A model generated the notes under the pieces. That model ran no database searches and was not told where the DNA came from. It worked only from the letters and a program-made list of their open reading frames with translations. Source: Taenia hydatigena (taxonomy: Eukaryota > Platyhelminthes > Cestoda > Cyclophyllidea > Taeniidae). Taken from it: a stretch of DNA of 64,000 nt. Of the stretch, positions 38,256-50,324 are shown piece after piece. How positions within the stretch are numbered: position 1 is the first letter of the stretch; each line of letters starts with the position of its first letter. Location: contig JADWOT020001491.1 of NCBI GenBank assembly GCA_036345935.2, forward strand, positions 1 to 64,000, in the 5' to 3' direction. A program made the translations under genes and the position numbers.

Positions 38256-39104
38256 GAGGAATCAACAGATGATCGACTAAATCAAGACCTCCCCATTCAA
38301 ACACTTAGTATCCACCACAGGGCAAAGGATATAAAATGGCTGGATGTGTACCTCTGCAGGATACTTTTCTTGGCAAAACCGGAGATATTACCTCTTTGCT
38401 TTGATTATGAAAGGGAGCGTTACAATAGCGAAGAGGAGTTATTTCGTTGCCGAGCGTCAGAAGTGTTTTCTGCTAAGGCGCAAACTTCGATTAGCTGCTT
38501 GATCACCACACCACGCCGCTGCACAAGAATGTCGCCATACGGGATGAGACGCTACAAATGCGACTTGCCAGTACTGCATTCTGCTCCCTCTACTCGTCTC
38601 AGCTTGGATGTGTCTAAGGATGTCCCGAACTTTTCAAACCAGTGGCATCCATTTTTCATGACAGTGGGTGGCACCACACTGGACATGTGTGAGTGGTCCG
38701 AAGAAGGTGGAGAAGGAGGAGAAAGGATGCAGCTGAGCGATTATGACTGTGTCATTTTACATCTTGATTATGCGGATTTTGAGCATCGGGATTGTGGACA
38801 CCTGAACGCCCTAGGCGATGGCATCTCGTCAAAGCAAACGCTTGTTGTGACAGTTTCAATGTGGCAAACGTTGGATCCCCTCCAAAACTTGGACTGCATG
38901 CAAAAGATGTTCAAGGCTTTAGGTGGCTTCGACTTTCTCCCTTTTTTAAACTTACCTGATAGTTGTCGCATTTGGTGCAACAGGTGGCAAAACGATTGGA
39001 CGAATAATTTGGCGGAGATGGTACAGTGGGTCTGTCTCCATGTCAAATGGAGAAGGAGTAGAGGTTTACACGCTCAAGATTGTTTACGATTAGTCAGTCT
39101 ATGA
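38256..39104 (+). CDS. GP50-like cysteine-rich antigen, main coding exon (copy A)
   Basis: Open from the acceptor TTCTGTTTTAG to TGA: 282 codons. The acceptor is identical in all three copies. A TAG sits in frame just upstream and there is no early ATG, so a short leader exon must lie upstream; I could not locate it. Landmarks, numbered from the exon start: acidic polar N-terminus (1-30), LCRILF (about 33-38), CFDYERERYNSEEE (about 48-61), SCLITTPRRCTRMSP (about 79-93), KCDLPVLHSAPSTRLSLDVS (about 100-119), a gly/glu-rich loop (EEGGEGGE, about 147-154), LSDYDC, DFEHRDC, LDCMQKM, CRIWC and a final cysteine-containing segment. Most cysteines are kept in copy C. No hydrophobic C-terminal anchor is visible. 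Tentatively the taeniid GP50 diagnostic glycoprotein family, whose mature size (about 250 residues) and conserved cysteines fit; this is memory-level recognition, not a search. AATAAA follows 33 bases after the stop. Confidence 0.6.
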   Translation, partial: EESTDDRLNQDLPIQTLSIHHRAKDIKWLDVYLCRILFLAKPEILPLCFDYERERYNSEEELFRCRASEVFSAKAQTSISCLITTPRRCTRMSPYGMRRYKCDLPVLHSAPSTRLSLDVSKDVPNFSNQWHPFFMTVGGTTLDMCEWSEEGGEGGERMQLSDYDCVILHLDYADFEHRDCGHLNALGDGISSKQTLVVTVSMWQTLDPLQNLDCMQKMFKALGGFDFLPFLNLPDSCRIWCNRWQNDWTNNLAEMVQWVCLHVKWRRSRGLHAQDCLRLVSL

Positions 39105-39136
39105 CGGCATTGCTTAAAGTGTTTAAAGGCCTTCAA

Positions 39137-39142
39137 AATAAA
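39137..39142 (+). terminator. Polyadenylation signal, GP50-like gene A
   Basis: AATAAA within CAAAATAAATATTA. Copies B (50070-50075) and C (56824-56819, minus) keep AATAAA at the matching position after the stop. Confidence 0.6.
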
Positions 39143-39439
39143 TATTATACAATGATACTTGAAAAGAACAACACTTTTTACGCATGCAGTGGGTGGGTTT
39201 GGAACAGAGTGAAAGTGATTTAAAATTGTCGAGCGGTAGATAACAGATCGGCTTGGCGCTATTATATTTGTGAATGCGTATTCGTAGGCTATAGTGGTAT
39301 CTTTATCTCTGCAATCAATCACTGCGTATAAGAATAAGAATTTTTAAGTACGAATAATTTTGAAATGCGAATTTGGTGCATCAAAGGCTATTCATTTACA
39401 TTATGTGACTGAACTAGTCGATTAGAAAGAATGCTTCAT

Positions 39440-39655
39440 CTCGCGACTGGATCTTCCTGATTTCGGCTTTTTACCTGCGGACTGCGTAATCGCACGTGTG
39501 GCACTCAGTGGTACGTACTCGCAGACACCGAGACGCATTTCCTTTGCCTCATTATTTGCTACTAATTTCCAAACATCGAATTCGAATCATGAATTTACTC
39601 ACAACCTTACATTGATCGGCATGAACGCTGAATTTACGCTGAATACTAAGGAATG
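39440..39655. other. Block open on both strands, copy A
   Basis: Plus-strand frame SRLDLPDFGF...SGTYSQTPRR matches copy C (SRLDVSYFVGF...GGVYSQTPRS) and partly copy B. The reverse strand also keeps a related peptide: VCEYVPLSATRA here, VCEYTPPDATRV in C, QCEHTQLDATCM in B. I cannot tell which strand, if either, is coded. Confidence 0.3.
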
Positions 39656-40084
39656 AAGATTCTAAGATTAGAAAACTTTGATTTCGCTCTCTAATGACCA
39701 GCTTTACGCTCTGTAAGTGTTGTTCGAATGAGAGGGCATCAACTTAGGGTTGGTGAGCGTTATGAGTTAAGTTGCGCAGTCGTAATCATAATAAGAATTC
39801 AACTCGAGGCCGGAGCTGACCGCAAATCGCATGAGTGTCAAGGCTCACGTACCATGAGGTTGATCTTTTAATGCTAAACAGGGTGACGTCTTCTTAACAG
39901 GAACCTGACAAACTTGTGAAAGTGAGTTTGCTAGTTTCTTTCGCTTGAGGAGTCCAACATTTTTAACATGTGCTTCGCTCACCTGCCCATGTAAGTGTTG
40001 TATGCATATTCGCAATTAATCTTGGGGCTCATGCGCCATCTTGCCATCATGGTATCACATCATCAGGAGAGCATGAACATTGGT

Positions 40085-40250
40085 GGTTCAAGTGGGATTT
40101 GGGAGCGCGACAGTCGAACTCTTCATGGCAATATCATTCTCCACGTATAAATATTAGTAAGATGTGACGCTTGTTAGCAGCGTCTACTTCATCTGCAGCC
40201 ACAGCCACGTTTGACAGACGACTAGTCAGGTTTAAAATAGCCGTAAGCCG
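40085..40250 (-). pseudogene. FnIII-like gene terminal segment, copy A (frameshifted)
   Basis: Keeps AVAADEVDAANKRHILL and the shared stop position, but a small indel after IRGE introduces a TGA before STVALP-type residues. Confidence 0.45.
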
Positions 40251-40369
40251 AATTGTTATATGACCGAGAGCTGAGCCACCCACCTGAACAGCTAGCCTCC
40301 CATCTGACCACCAACTCTCATGGATATATTCACTGGCACAGTAAGGTGTCAGAGGTCGAGCGGTCCTTT

Positions 40370-40545
40370 CTACGTCCTCTGAAGGTACATACGCACCACC
40401 AACAGCACCAAGAATTTAGATCTCGGAGCACAATTGTTTGGTTGAACCGAACCATGGGAAAGTTTGGGAACTAGACAACCATTGTCAGCCTCCCAGGCAG
40501 AGGTGGTGTACGTTCGCTTTGTCCCAAGAACGGCGAGCTGCAATG
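40370..40545 (-). pseudogene. FnIII-like exon, copy A
   Basis: After the conserved AG the frame TKRTYTTSAWEADNGC...KLSHGSVQPNNC...KFLVLLVVRMYL is open. A one-base indel close to the exon start relative to copies 0 and C puts the first residues in another register. The leader-like segment upstream (IALLSALTFLCTMQFAQSQD, about 40700-40645) is the best signal peptide among the copies, with an in-frame ATG at 40760. Confidence 0.4.
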
Positions 40546-40629
40546 CTAGACGTTATTAATGTTGATCACTATTTAGGCGAATGGTCCACGTCCTCTTAGC
40601 GCGACAATTCAGTGACCACAGAAGTATCC

Positions 40630-40760
40630 AGAGGACAAGGAATATCTTGCGACTGAGCGAATTGCATTGTGCAAAGGAAAGTGAGTGCGCTTAACAACGC
40701 AATGCGGCTAATAACGGCGTGGATGTGGATGAAGGCGATGGAGTCTATGTGATTTAGCAT
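40630..40760 (-). CDS. Leader-like segment of FnIII-like gene (copy A)
   Basis: From the ATG at 40760 the frame runs through a hydrophobic stretch (ISRIALLSALTFLCTM) to QDIPCPLDTSVVTELSR and a stop. The PCPLD-S-VT motif is common to copies 0, A and C. No good donor is seen before the stop, so either the splice site is weak or the gene is dead. Copies 0 and C lack the ATG at this place, which weakens it as the true start. Confidence 0.25.
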
Positions 40761-41429
40761 GATTGCACAACCCTTCCAATTTCCAATAATTATACGATGG
40801 CTTTGTGTTGCGAATAGCGCAGTGCTGAACCACGTCACGAATGCATGACATAACCTTCGACCAAAGCGCTTCATTAGACCTTGATGCATTCACCTATTCC
40901 TTACAGGTGGTGCAAAAATCGTTGGCGTTTGCTGTTTCCGCGACCTGCCCCTCCTTAGACAGCTTAATTCTTCTTGCGGATGAGATGGCATGCGTCTGGG
41001 TGGTTGCCACATGAGCTACTTCTGTATAACTTACTCTATGAAAGGAATCGGATCATTAAATTCAGTCCCAATATAGAGCCACTTGCAAACATCTTGGATC
41101 GGTTGATATGAAGATAGTAAAGAGTTAGAACCTGCCTTGTTAAGTAAGGAAGATAGACTTTGGCTCACAAGTTCCACTTTTGGCCGGTGAGATTTTGCGG
41201 TTGACTGATCAAACAATTACAAGAGCGGGATGAGACCTAGCTTTTCACTAACATTAGAGGAGGCTCCTCCTTCCATTCATCTCTTTATCATTCTTTCTTT
41301 CTTACCTTCTTTTATGTCTTTCCTTTTCATAATTCATTACTTCTCTTCCTTACCTTCAACCACTTGCAACCTACTAGTTGATGCCTCTCTCAGTGGTATC
41401 AAAGCACATACTGCGGTGGAATGCGCTAA

Positions 41430-41700
41430 AGTTGCCTCTTCCAACTTCCTTCCCTAGACATGCCTTAACCAGACCCACGTCACTGATGATGGGTCCTGCT
41501 AAGAAAGAGAAGAGGAACCGAAAATCAAAGAAGGAAAATTTTTTGGCCTAAACTGCTGTCAACATAAGGCGGAATTTAGGCTACCGAGTGTGGATATTAG
41601 CAATTTATCGCAGTAAAATACTATAATCATGTCAAACTTTAGAATCTTAATTATAGACATTTCAGCGACTCTTTTATGGTTATGGCAGTGTCGAGACTTC
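41430..41700 (+). repeat. Dispersed repeat within copy A
   Basis: Same block as 2517-2850 and 52025-52330: ATGCCTTAACCAGACCCACG, a GAGAAGAGG-rich stretch, ATAAGGCGGAATTTAGGCTACC. Confidence 0.65.
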
Positions 41701-43490
41701 ATCTTACATTAGTAATCCTGACGTGGATTGAATTTCACTTCTCTACCATCTTCATTGCCTTCCAGGTGCTGCTTCTTTTCGTCGGTTGCATCGGAAGCAA
41801 GGATGGACGGCAACTAAATGAATGCTAAATTTGATGTACGGTCATTTGAGTCGAATCAATTTCGTGGTCCACATCCCCTTCGACCGCCTCTACTTACTGC
41901 TTCTTAGTACGGCCATAAAACCAAAGGGCTTGATTTGGCAAGATGATGTGTTCAGAATCTGCCTGATTACACAATATGCATAAAAAAGCATATTTTGCCT
42001 TAGAGCTAGTTTTTTTTTCTGTAAAATACTCTTTTCACTGATTCCATTTCGACTTGTCTGAGCGCTACTTGACAGAAACACCTAGCCTTTCGATAGGGGT
42101 GGTTCCACTTCTACAAAACATAGTGTTCCTCGCGTTTTTGTTCTTTCAAGATTAAGATTAATAAATTTGGCATCATTAATAAGGCTTCTTTGCTTAGTGG
42201 CGTAAAATTGGAGGCACTTTGCATGCCTTCGTAGCCATAGTACAGCCAAGAGAGATGCTCGAAGTGGACCAATCATGGATCTATATCCGCCTCGTAGACC
42301 TGTTTTGAAGTTATGGTGCATGAATGTTGGCAAAGTAGTATACTGCTGAAAGCGCGGAGGAGGAGCGATGCTTGCCTGAGAAGATGAGTGTTGAGCGAAA
42401 CTCCCCTAACTCTCTCCATTGCTGAATGCATTTGGTGAGGATAAGGGAGAGCATCTGCAATCTAAATAAAATCTGCTACCTTTACCTACCAACCGCTTTA
42501 AATTAGGCTTGTGTTTATGTGGTTGGAATCCCATTGACCGCCTAATCTGATGCTCATTCTACAACGCAGAGAAGTGTGCATGAAGAAACGTGGTGAGTCA
42601 ATTGCACCTGGTCAGAGTTGATAGCCTGGTTGAGAGTGTGAGAAATTGAGGGATTTCGAAGGCGTCAAACGGTAGAAACTGATTGTCTGTTGTGTATCTT
42701 TTCGTTGTGAAATCAGGTCAGCATTTGCAAACATATCAGCTTCTAAGCAGCTAAAATCATTAATAAAATTAAGGTAATATTCAATCCCTAAAGAAATAAT
42801 TCTGGCTGACTTTAGGAAGTAGCGGCTGTTGTTACTTGAAACGGGCAATTACTTATTGTGCCACATGCATGTGACACGTGTCATCTGCTAGGCAAGGACG
42901 ATTGCGCATCTTGGCTTGTGCCACAGACGCATTAATGTGAATGAACAAATACGGCATCAGTTCATTGGTCTGGCGGCAGTTACCTGAATCGAACCTGTAG
43001 TGTGGCGGTCGTAGTGCGGCCGCTGGAAGGCACACCATCATATTCGAATGCAAAACTACTTGTTTCTCTGCAGACTGTATTTCCGCCTTGATGGCACAAC
43101 CAATAGACTAGGCCAGTGAGCACTCAGATCCCATATGCCTCGAAAGAACCAGTAAGTTCTTAGTGTTTTGCTTCATTTTATCATATAAGCTGAGGAGTGT
43201 GTACACTTCCCTCCTCTGCATTAGTAGTCAAATGTGTTTTTAGGTTGATTATTCATTCCGCGTTTGCAAATTTTAGCGACTTCTATTTCCATTAAGGTTT
43301 CGTTTGTACCTACGTAACTGACGTTATCAATGTTCCCACTGTAATATGCCTAATTTTTTTCGCTACCTTTACTTAGGCAGTACATTCAAACTAGCCTCCG
43401 CTTTGCAGGCCCACTTGCTTTGATGCTGACACACTGTGTCAAATAAGCTTTAACCATGTCCATGTGCTCGTGCCCCTCTGTTGACTAGAA

Positions 43491-46400
43491 ACACAATTCT
43501 CAAGCCTGAGACAACGAAGACGACTGTTTAAGCGAATCGATGTTTTTCATGGTTTTGACTAACAGCATGACTACACGTTCAGTCGAAATTGCGCTGCGTT
43601 TAATTGCAGTTAACAAAGATCAAATGCATGATTATTTGACTGGAAAAAACTCCTTCAAACTCATGGGCACTAGGGCCTCCAAATATTGCGTCAAGCAAGG
43701 AAATAAGGTACACTCTTAGGCGTTTACCTCGTGGCACTGTCCTGTAGGACCAAATTATGCATCTTAGAATGCAGAGGCAGGCAGAGACGGAGAATGAACC
43801 TGTAAAACGCTACAAAGCTTTGCAGGAGCAAACGTATTTTTGGTTGCACTTAACATAAAATGCATAAATGAGTTATTTTGATTAAAAGAAAATTCAAGCG
43901 ATTAGGAAAAAGGGATACTGATAGAAAAAAACAGCGACAGATGAAAGATCATATAAAAAATACCTTTCGGAATAATTAGTCGCTTCTTGTTGTTTGATTG
44001 ATTAGTCTTGTTGGAGCGTGGATGCTCTTTGAATGGCTTAAAGTTGACAAGAGAACCATTACTACCAGCCCTTTCTGCAGACGGACAAGATTGACGCAAG
44101 CAGTGGACTAGAGATTGTAAACCAAAATGTGGAAATGGGGTAGTTGGAAGAGAATATTTTGATTAAAGTAATGTCAGTTAAGTTAACTTATAGAAGTAAG
44201 CCACATAAGTTGGTTCCACTGAGCACAGCAATGCAGCTACGTCAGCATCACACAAATGCAAAATGGAAAAGGCAGTTGCAGTATGGCTGGTAGAGTGAGG
44301 ACGACTACATGTCACCGCTCAAGGTCAGTTATCGTATTTTTTCACAGGCGCTGAAGTATCCAGCCATTATAATAGTGTGCCAATGAGCTGGAACTTGCCC
44401 ATTTTCTGGCTCCTTCACCTGTGCATGCTCAATGGCAATAAATAGCCCTCTCACGTATTGAGTGTGCTTATCCCTCACATGGACAATGAAGCGCATTTAC
44501 GTATGCGAGTGTAGCAAAAATGATGGTATGAGTTAAGGATGGATAAAATTGGCTGGACATAAGGAAAGCGTGTAATTGGAAGCTCTACTCGCGTGTTTAA
44601 GTAGTCGCTTTTGCGCCCATCAGTAGTGATGCATACACCATTTCCCCAAATCTACACCTTGAGAGACAGGCTCCACCCTGAGTTCGGGTTTAGTAGAGCT
44701 GATTGCAAGGTCTTGTCCATACGAATACAGCCTCATAACAGATAGGTGTATGTTAGAAAGTGACAAATTTTGGACGAAAATTGCCATTTTTGTCTCCAAA
44801 TACATTAGAATTCAACTGACTTTCTGGAAGCATTAGCATTGAGCTTTTTTGGATAACTGACTCTTTCAGCAGTTTAAATAGTAACTATGAGCCCTATGTT
44901 TGAATATTAAAAATCTCTTTTGATGTCTCCGACCTTTCGTCGGAAGGAGATGCCATCAAGATGACACAACGTCGTGATGATCACTTAGTGAAACCATTCC
45001 AAATGAAACCTCACCATGCTTTTTGGCTTGACTTTTCTGGTTTCGTTTTGCCGCACACGTATGCGGTCAATTCGATTGCAACTAGACATATGCATAACTG
45101 ATATTAAATAGCTGTTTAGCAACCCGGCTTAAACATCTTCCTGGAGAAAAGTAACTGCTTTCAGTAGCTAAATCCACTAAAATTAAAGGCAAACAATGCG
45201 GCCATTTAACTCCTAGCACTGCTTTAAAGATATTCTCACCATTGTTTGAATAATGAAATTGTATTATCAATAGGAAGCACTTTTTGGTCTATTGAACACT
45301 GGTTTATGCAAAATAATTGTCAAGCCTGGTTTATTGAGTCTGCTATGCTATCTATCCCATCCACCGCCAGCCATTTCCTTTGTGCTCAACCTGAATTTTT
45401 AGCTACTGCATCTAGCATCCTGCTGTTTTTCAGCCTTAGAATGGCTTGATATTTTCAAATCTCAGTCTAATTTCTTATCTCATGCATCCAGGTTGTACGA
45501 TTCGTATTGAAGCTCCCAAAAACCACAGTTCTTATTAACAAGGTAAAACAGTATTAACGACACTCCCTTTGACATAAGTGATGTACCCCACCCATGCATT
45601 GAAATGATTCCACGCATGTAGAGCAAGGTTGTCCCGATAAAACCGCTAATGTGTGCACACGTCCCGTTCTTTTTTGGGTTCAACACACTGTGCTCGTAGT
45701 CCTACTCTTCATCACCTCTTCCACCTTACATGTCGTCCCCACAACGGCACTAAATGATGGCATCACACCAGTGCTTTTTCGGTTTTTTACCTAGATTTCC
45801 TTATCCAGGATAAAGTCCTAACAATCGGAGCTAACCAAACGAGTTCAGAATCACTTTAAAGAGTATTCATGCAAGTCGTAACTAGTCGACGTTCCATTTC
45901 CGAACCCAACCAAAATATAAGGACAGAGGACAGTCGATTTCATTTTCCTTCCAGCAAAGTGCATCCGATGCAGAGATGCCACAAAGAAAGCTGCTTGTTT
46001 GACAAGAGGCTGGATGCTGTGACGCTATATGCCACCATAGTCGAGCGCTGGGGCATCTGACACTGAGGAGCACGGCTTTTATGCGTCACATTGCAGGCTA
46101 ACCAGAAGTAGCGGTTTTTTCCAGAGTGGCGCGCCAACTAACGCGGTTGGCTGATTAATTGATGTCAGCACCATTCGTACATTTCATTGGAAGGCCTTCG
46201 CCTGCATTTGTGAAACGAAGTAAATTTAAAGAGTTAATGGACGACATTCTGCTTGATGCTGATTATCAAAATGAGCACGAAAGACGATACGCCTCTTGAC
46301 AAGCAGATTAACGAGGTATTGAAGATACCTAAGTAGATCTTTGCATGCCTCAGTGCCTCTAGACATGATGACTTTAACTATTTTAAAATCTCCAATATGT

Positions 46401-47594
46401 CATTGAATCGAAAACAGTGAATTCATTTGGCGAGGCTGGTTGAAGCTTGTTGTTGATAAATTTTTTCAAGCCCATTGAACAAACCCATAAGCAAATGACC
46501 ATTCAGCGGATTCGAGGAGTTTCGAAGTGCACTGTTCAGAACGCGAAAGTGGATATAATAGAGCAAACACCTGCGCACTAACTAAGTCCAGGCAGGTTTG
46601 ATAAAACCCAACTAGTAGGGTCAAACAAAAAAAGCATGGTTCTTGTTTTCTTCGTCCTCGCTTCCAAAAAGGTCCTCGGATGAAAGTATCATTTTTCACT
46701 CAACACATCCAAAATACCAAATAATTTTTTTTAATGCGGCTATCTTGAATGAAAAGCAGTGACAGGGCAAAACTTTGGAGTCTGTGATTGCAGTTGCGTG
46801 ACTCTCAACATGCAATCTTCGGTAATTTATCAGTATTTAGACCCCGTCATCTCCGCTATCCAATTACTCGACGATTACGCCTTTCCGGATTGGTAGCTAT
46901 AGTTGCCACTATCTCTTCTTATTTCCTTATCTTTACAAGCACTTATTTATTCATCCCTTTGCACCTTTATCATTACAATTTCTTTATCCCACTTTCGGTT
47001 CGCTAGCGATGGCATGCTTTGGTTGCGCTTTGGAAACAGCGAAAAATCACTGACCTTCCACCTAAGTTGGAACTCTAAATATGCAACTTGCTTGATGTAG
47101 GGGACTTAACGGATGCCTGCATCACCATTTCCAAATAGCTATGGATTAAAGCACGTCTATTTTCATCCTTCCTCAATTCTTTCTTCCTTTTGCCTCCACC
47201 CAACCATCACAGTGGAAATTCTCTCAATGCTCTGGAGACCATGCACAAAATCATTCTGTATCAAGACAGTTCGTAATAGCTACGCTTAAAGCAGAAGGCA
47301 AGCCTACTTACTATCCAAATAGTATTTTATCCCCTTAATATTTAATTGAATGCAACGTTACTCTATACTGCCTTTTGATCAGTTGGACGAGTTGTACTGT
47401 TTTAGCTATTTAGTATGAAAAAGGTGTTAAAATTGGCCTACATTATATATAGAACCGCAAGGTTCCCCGCAGCGATGCAAATAACAGTAAATTTGTGCTA
47501 ATTTATTGAGGCAGACTTCAACTTGGATGGGTTTTGTTAATCAGGACTGCATGCGTAACACGCGCCGGAACCCTGCCCTGGCTTTTGTTGGGAT
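43491..47594. other. Single-copy spacer between modules A and B; no gene supported
   Basis: About 4.1 kb. Contains a CT-rich patch at 46.9-47.2 kb that recalls the other pyrimidine-rich repeats. No exon could be supported. Confidence 0.4.
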
Positions 47595-48195
47595 TGTGGT
47601 TATAATCAAACGCAGCTAACTGGTGAATGTTGGCGGGTTCCGTTCACCTTAAAGCTAGCCCTTCCGATTTCAACTAGTCACAGTATACGATATCCATTGA
47701 CATACTTTTGGCGACACTTCACAATAGTCTTTACACGAATGATCTGAAGTCCACAAACAATAGCAAAAATTTGTCTGAAGTACCACGGAGTTCTAGGAGC
47801 AGCGCAAAGGCACAATGCGCAATTTGACAATGTGAATTAGGGATATGGCCAAGAAGTCACAGTGCAAAGTGCATGCAACTTCCTGAGCACATGAAGCAGT
47901 AAAGAAAAAGAGACGATTATTTTCTTTCATGCATACGTTAGCTTCCACTGATATTTCGGTGTGTCACAATACGTGGCCCTACTCTGTGTTTCGAAGTGTC
48001 GATATCAGCAATGCCTCAGATTAACGGACTACGTTAACGACAGGATAAGGTTTATCGAGCATTCTCAGATGCGACAATTTATGCTGCAGAACACACAGCA
48101 TTCGAAAGCTTTATGCTGGTTTTCTAATGAAGGCTTTTGAGAGTACTTTCTTCCTGTTTGAAATTGTTTTGCTTTAAACAAAGTCTCATTCACTT

Positions 48196-48480
48196 CTAAA
48201 CTTGGATACCCATATACAGTAAGTAGCCGAGTAAGGGAGAAGTTAGCTCTCTCATTGCTTGGTCAACAAATGCGCGATAAACATTTGCATTGTGCATATA
48301 AGTACGCGGTACAATGAGATGAGCTGTGCCTTGCCCATCACTCACATTGAAACCGCCACCACACACACTACCAGCTGAGTATTTGTCGTCCAGCCCTAAT
48401 TCGACGGTCATGAGTCGGAGTGGATAATGATCGCGGTAGTCAGGTAGATACCTGATGGTAAATAATTGGAGGTGACACAC
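48196..48480 (-). CDS. Conserved opposing frame, copy B (open, unknown)
   Basis: A 94-codon open frame on the strand opposite to the GP50-like gene and upstream of it. The core GGGFNVSDGQGTAHLIVPRT, then MHNANVYRAFVDQAMREL and a stop, is matched by copy C (GQGAAHRLIPRTRMHDAK.HHAIVDQAVREL) and by copy A in two registers. No ATG or leader is evident, so it would be an exon. Peptide conservation across three diverged copies suggests past coding, but stops and indels differ between copies. I recognise no family. Confidence 0.35.
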   Translation of the reverse strand: MCHLQLFTIRYLPDYRDHYPLRLMTVELGLDDKYSAGSVCGGGFNVSDGQGTAHLIVPRTYMHNANVYRAFVDQAMRELTSPLLGYLLYMGIQV

Positions 48481-49062
48481 ATCTCCACTTCATTCCTTAG
48501 CACCAATACTGCGTAGGCGCTAAGCTCGAGTCAAAGATCACGTGATAAGACAGCACTGACAATTACTTCTTCAGCTTTTAAGATGCGTCCCAATCGCCAA
48601 AAATGCTACCTTCAGCACACTCCATTGACAAATTCATGCAGTTATACGAAAAATTGCAATTTCACCGAGGGTGGCGACATTGTACCTGTCATGGTGTTTC
48701 TGTCAAGTACGCGTGCAGCTGCTTGAAACGTCCACAGTATCGGATATTAATGCAAACTAACACACATCTACATCATCTACAGCGAGTTGTTTCATTTGAA
48801 GAAGCCCACCAATTTGGATCGAATCGGGCTATCAACAGCAAAATGCGTTACCTATAAACTAAAGCGATGCAAAGGCACACACATTGCAATCTGCATTAGT
48901 TTAGCCAACATCTCAAAGGTGTGTATGCATACCTGCAGCTAGGACTCGCACACATTCTTTCAAACAGATCTGAGTAGCAGCTGAAACTCTATGTTGGTCG
49001 TTGGGCTTTGGTGATTGGCTGGATATAGGAAGTGATTAGAACTGGTTATCGATCACTTGTTG

Positions 49063-49070
49063 CGTAAAAG
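49063..49070 (+). promoter_or_regulatory. TATA-like box of GP50-like copy B
   Basis: CGTAAAAG at the position of CATAAAAG in A and C, with one substitution. Confidence 0.3.
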
Positions 49071-49225
49071 AGGGTTCGCTTAGATAGTTTTACCAGATTT
49101 TGTGTGGTAATATCTCAGATTGGTATGATTAATTCTGCGCCCGTTGCATGACTATACTAGATCTATTTCGCATCCGTGTCCTCCTCATAAGTTGCTGAAA
49201 TTTGTCATTAGGAGCTCTGTTTTAG

Positions 49226-50040
49226 GAGGAATCAACAAATGAATGACTACACCAAACCCTTTGCATCCAAACTCTTAGTATCCACCACAGTGTTAAGGAC
49301 TTGAGGCGGGCGAACATACACCTCTGCTGGGTGCTTTTCTTTAAGAACGCGCATGAGCATCTTCATTGTTTTGATCGTGCAAGACAGCATTACAATAATG
49401 TAGAGGGTTTCTTTTGTGACCTCGCGTCAGGAGAGCTTCCCGCTAGTGCACAAGCTCAGATCAGCTGTTTGATCACCACACCATGTCACTGCACAAGAAT
49501 GTTACCATGCGGAATGAAACGCTACAAATGCGACCTGCCAGTACTGCATTCTGCTTCCTCCACTCGTCTCTTCCTGGACGTGTCTACGGATGTTCCAAGC
49601 TTTCCGAACCAATGGAATCCATTCATGAGGACAGCAGGTGGCACCGTACTAGACATGCATGAATGGCCCGAGGAAGGTGGAGAAGGAGGAGAAACGATGC
49701 AGCTGAGCGATTATGACTGTGCCATTTTATATCTTGATTACCCGTTGCCGATGTTCTCACGTCAGACCAAGCTCTTGTAGTGAAAGGCTCGGTTTGGCAA
49801 ACTTTGGGTCTCCACCCGAACCTAGGCTGCATGTAAATGATGTATGAGGCTCTAGGTGGTTTCTGCTTTGTGCTTTTTTCCAAGTTATTTGATAGTTTTC
49901 GCATTTTTATTAACAGGCTGCAAAACTATTGGACGATCAATTTAGTGGAGGCGGTGCAGTGAGCATATCTCCATGTCATATGGAGAAGAAGGGGAGCTTT
50001 ACAAGTTCAAGCATGTTTATGATTAGTTGGTTCGTGAAAT
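49226..50040 (+). pseudogene. GP50-like pseudogene (copy B)
   Basis: Keeps the acceptor TCTGTTTTAG and much of the protein (ANIHLCWVLFF, SCLITTPCHCTR, DLPVLHSASSTRLFLDVS, EEGGEGGE, LSDYDC). Three defects: the seventh codon is TGA (49244-49246) where A and C have CGA, a CpG-type C-to-T change; a net 37-base deletion at about 49741-49746 removes the DFEHRDC region and shifts the frame; and TAA follows the CM of the CMQKM motif. The C-terminal third remains recognisable to about 50030 and AATAAA persists. A start further inside could still give a short product of about 160 residues, but the frameshift removes the conserved second half. Confidence 0.8.
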
Positions 50041-50069
50041 AAGTTGCATAAGTACTTAAACGCTTCTAA

Positions 50070-50075
50070 AATAAA
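50070..50075 (+). terminator. Polyadenylation signal, GP50-like copy B
   Basis: AATAAA within TAAAATAAATATTA, aligned with 39137-39142. Confidence 0.5.
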
Positions 50076-50324
50076 TATTAAACACTAATGCTTGTAAAGG
50101 CCTACACATTTTAGCAATGGTTGGGTGGATTGGGAACTAATAGAGGAGATTAAAATTGTCGAGCCGTAGGTAATGGACTAGCTCGGTGCTATTTGTGAAG
50201 GCTTTTAAGCTGACTATATTGGTGTCTTTATCTCTTTACATTTAACCGCGACGTATGAAAAATCGGAGTTTTTAAGCACTACAAATTTTGGAATGTACAC
50301 TTAATACTAGTTGGTCAGAAAGGA

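Larger units (their letters stand above)
36515..43490 (+). repeat. Large module copy A
   Basis: Aligns with copy B at a nearly constant offset of 10.5-11.5 kb, from GGTTATAATCAAGCGCAG (36515, against 47595) to AACCATGTCCATGTGC (43450, against 54895). Contents in order: a minus-strand conserved frame at about 37.1 kb, TATA-like box, GP50-like exon and polyadenylation signal, a both-strand-open block at 39.45 kb, FnIII-like minus-strand fragments, the repeat also seen at 2.5 kb, and a long non-coding tail. Divergence from B is considerable, with many small indels, so the duplication is not recent. Confidence 0.8.

Noticed and set aside
42970..43040. GGTTCGATT-like B-box on the minus strand (also 29.55 and 54.5 kb), suggesting a tRNA
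   Set aside because: The arms around the loop do not pair and no A-box, anticodon stem or acceptor stem can be built; it is part of the module repeat.
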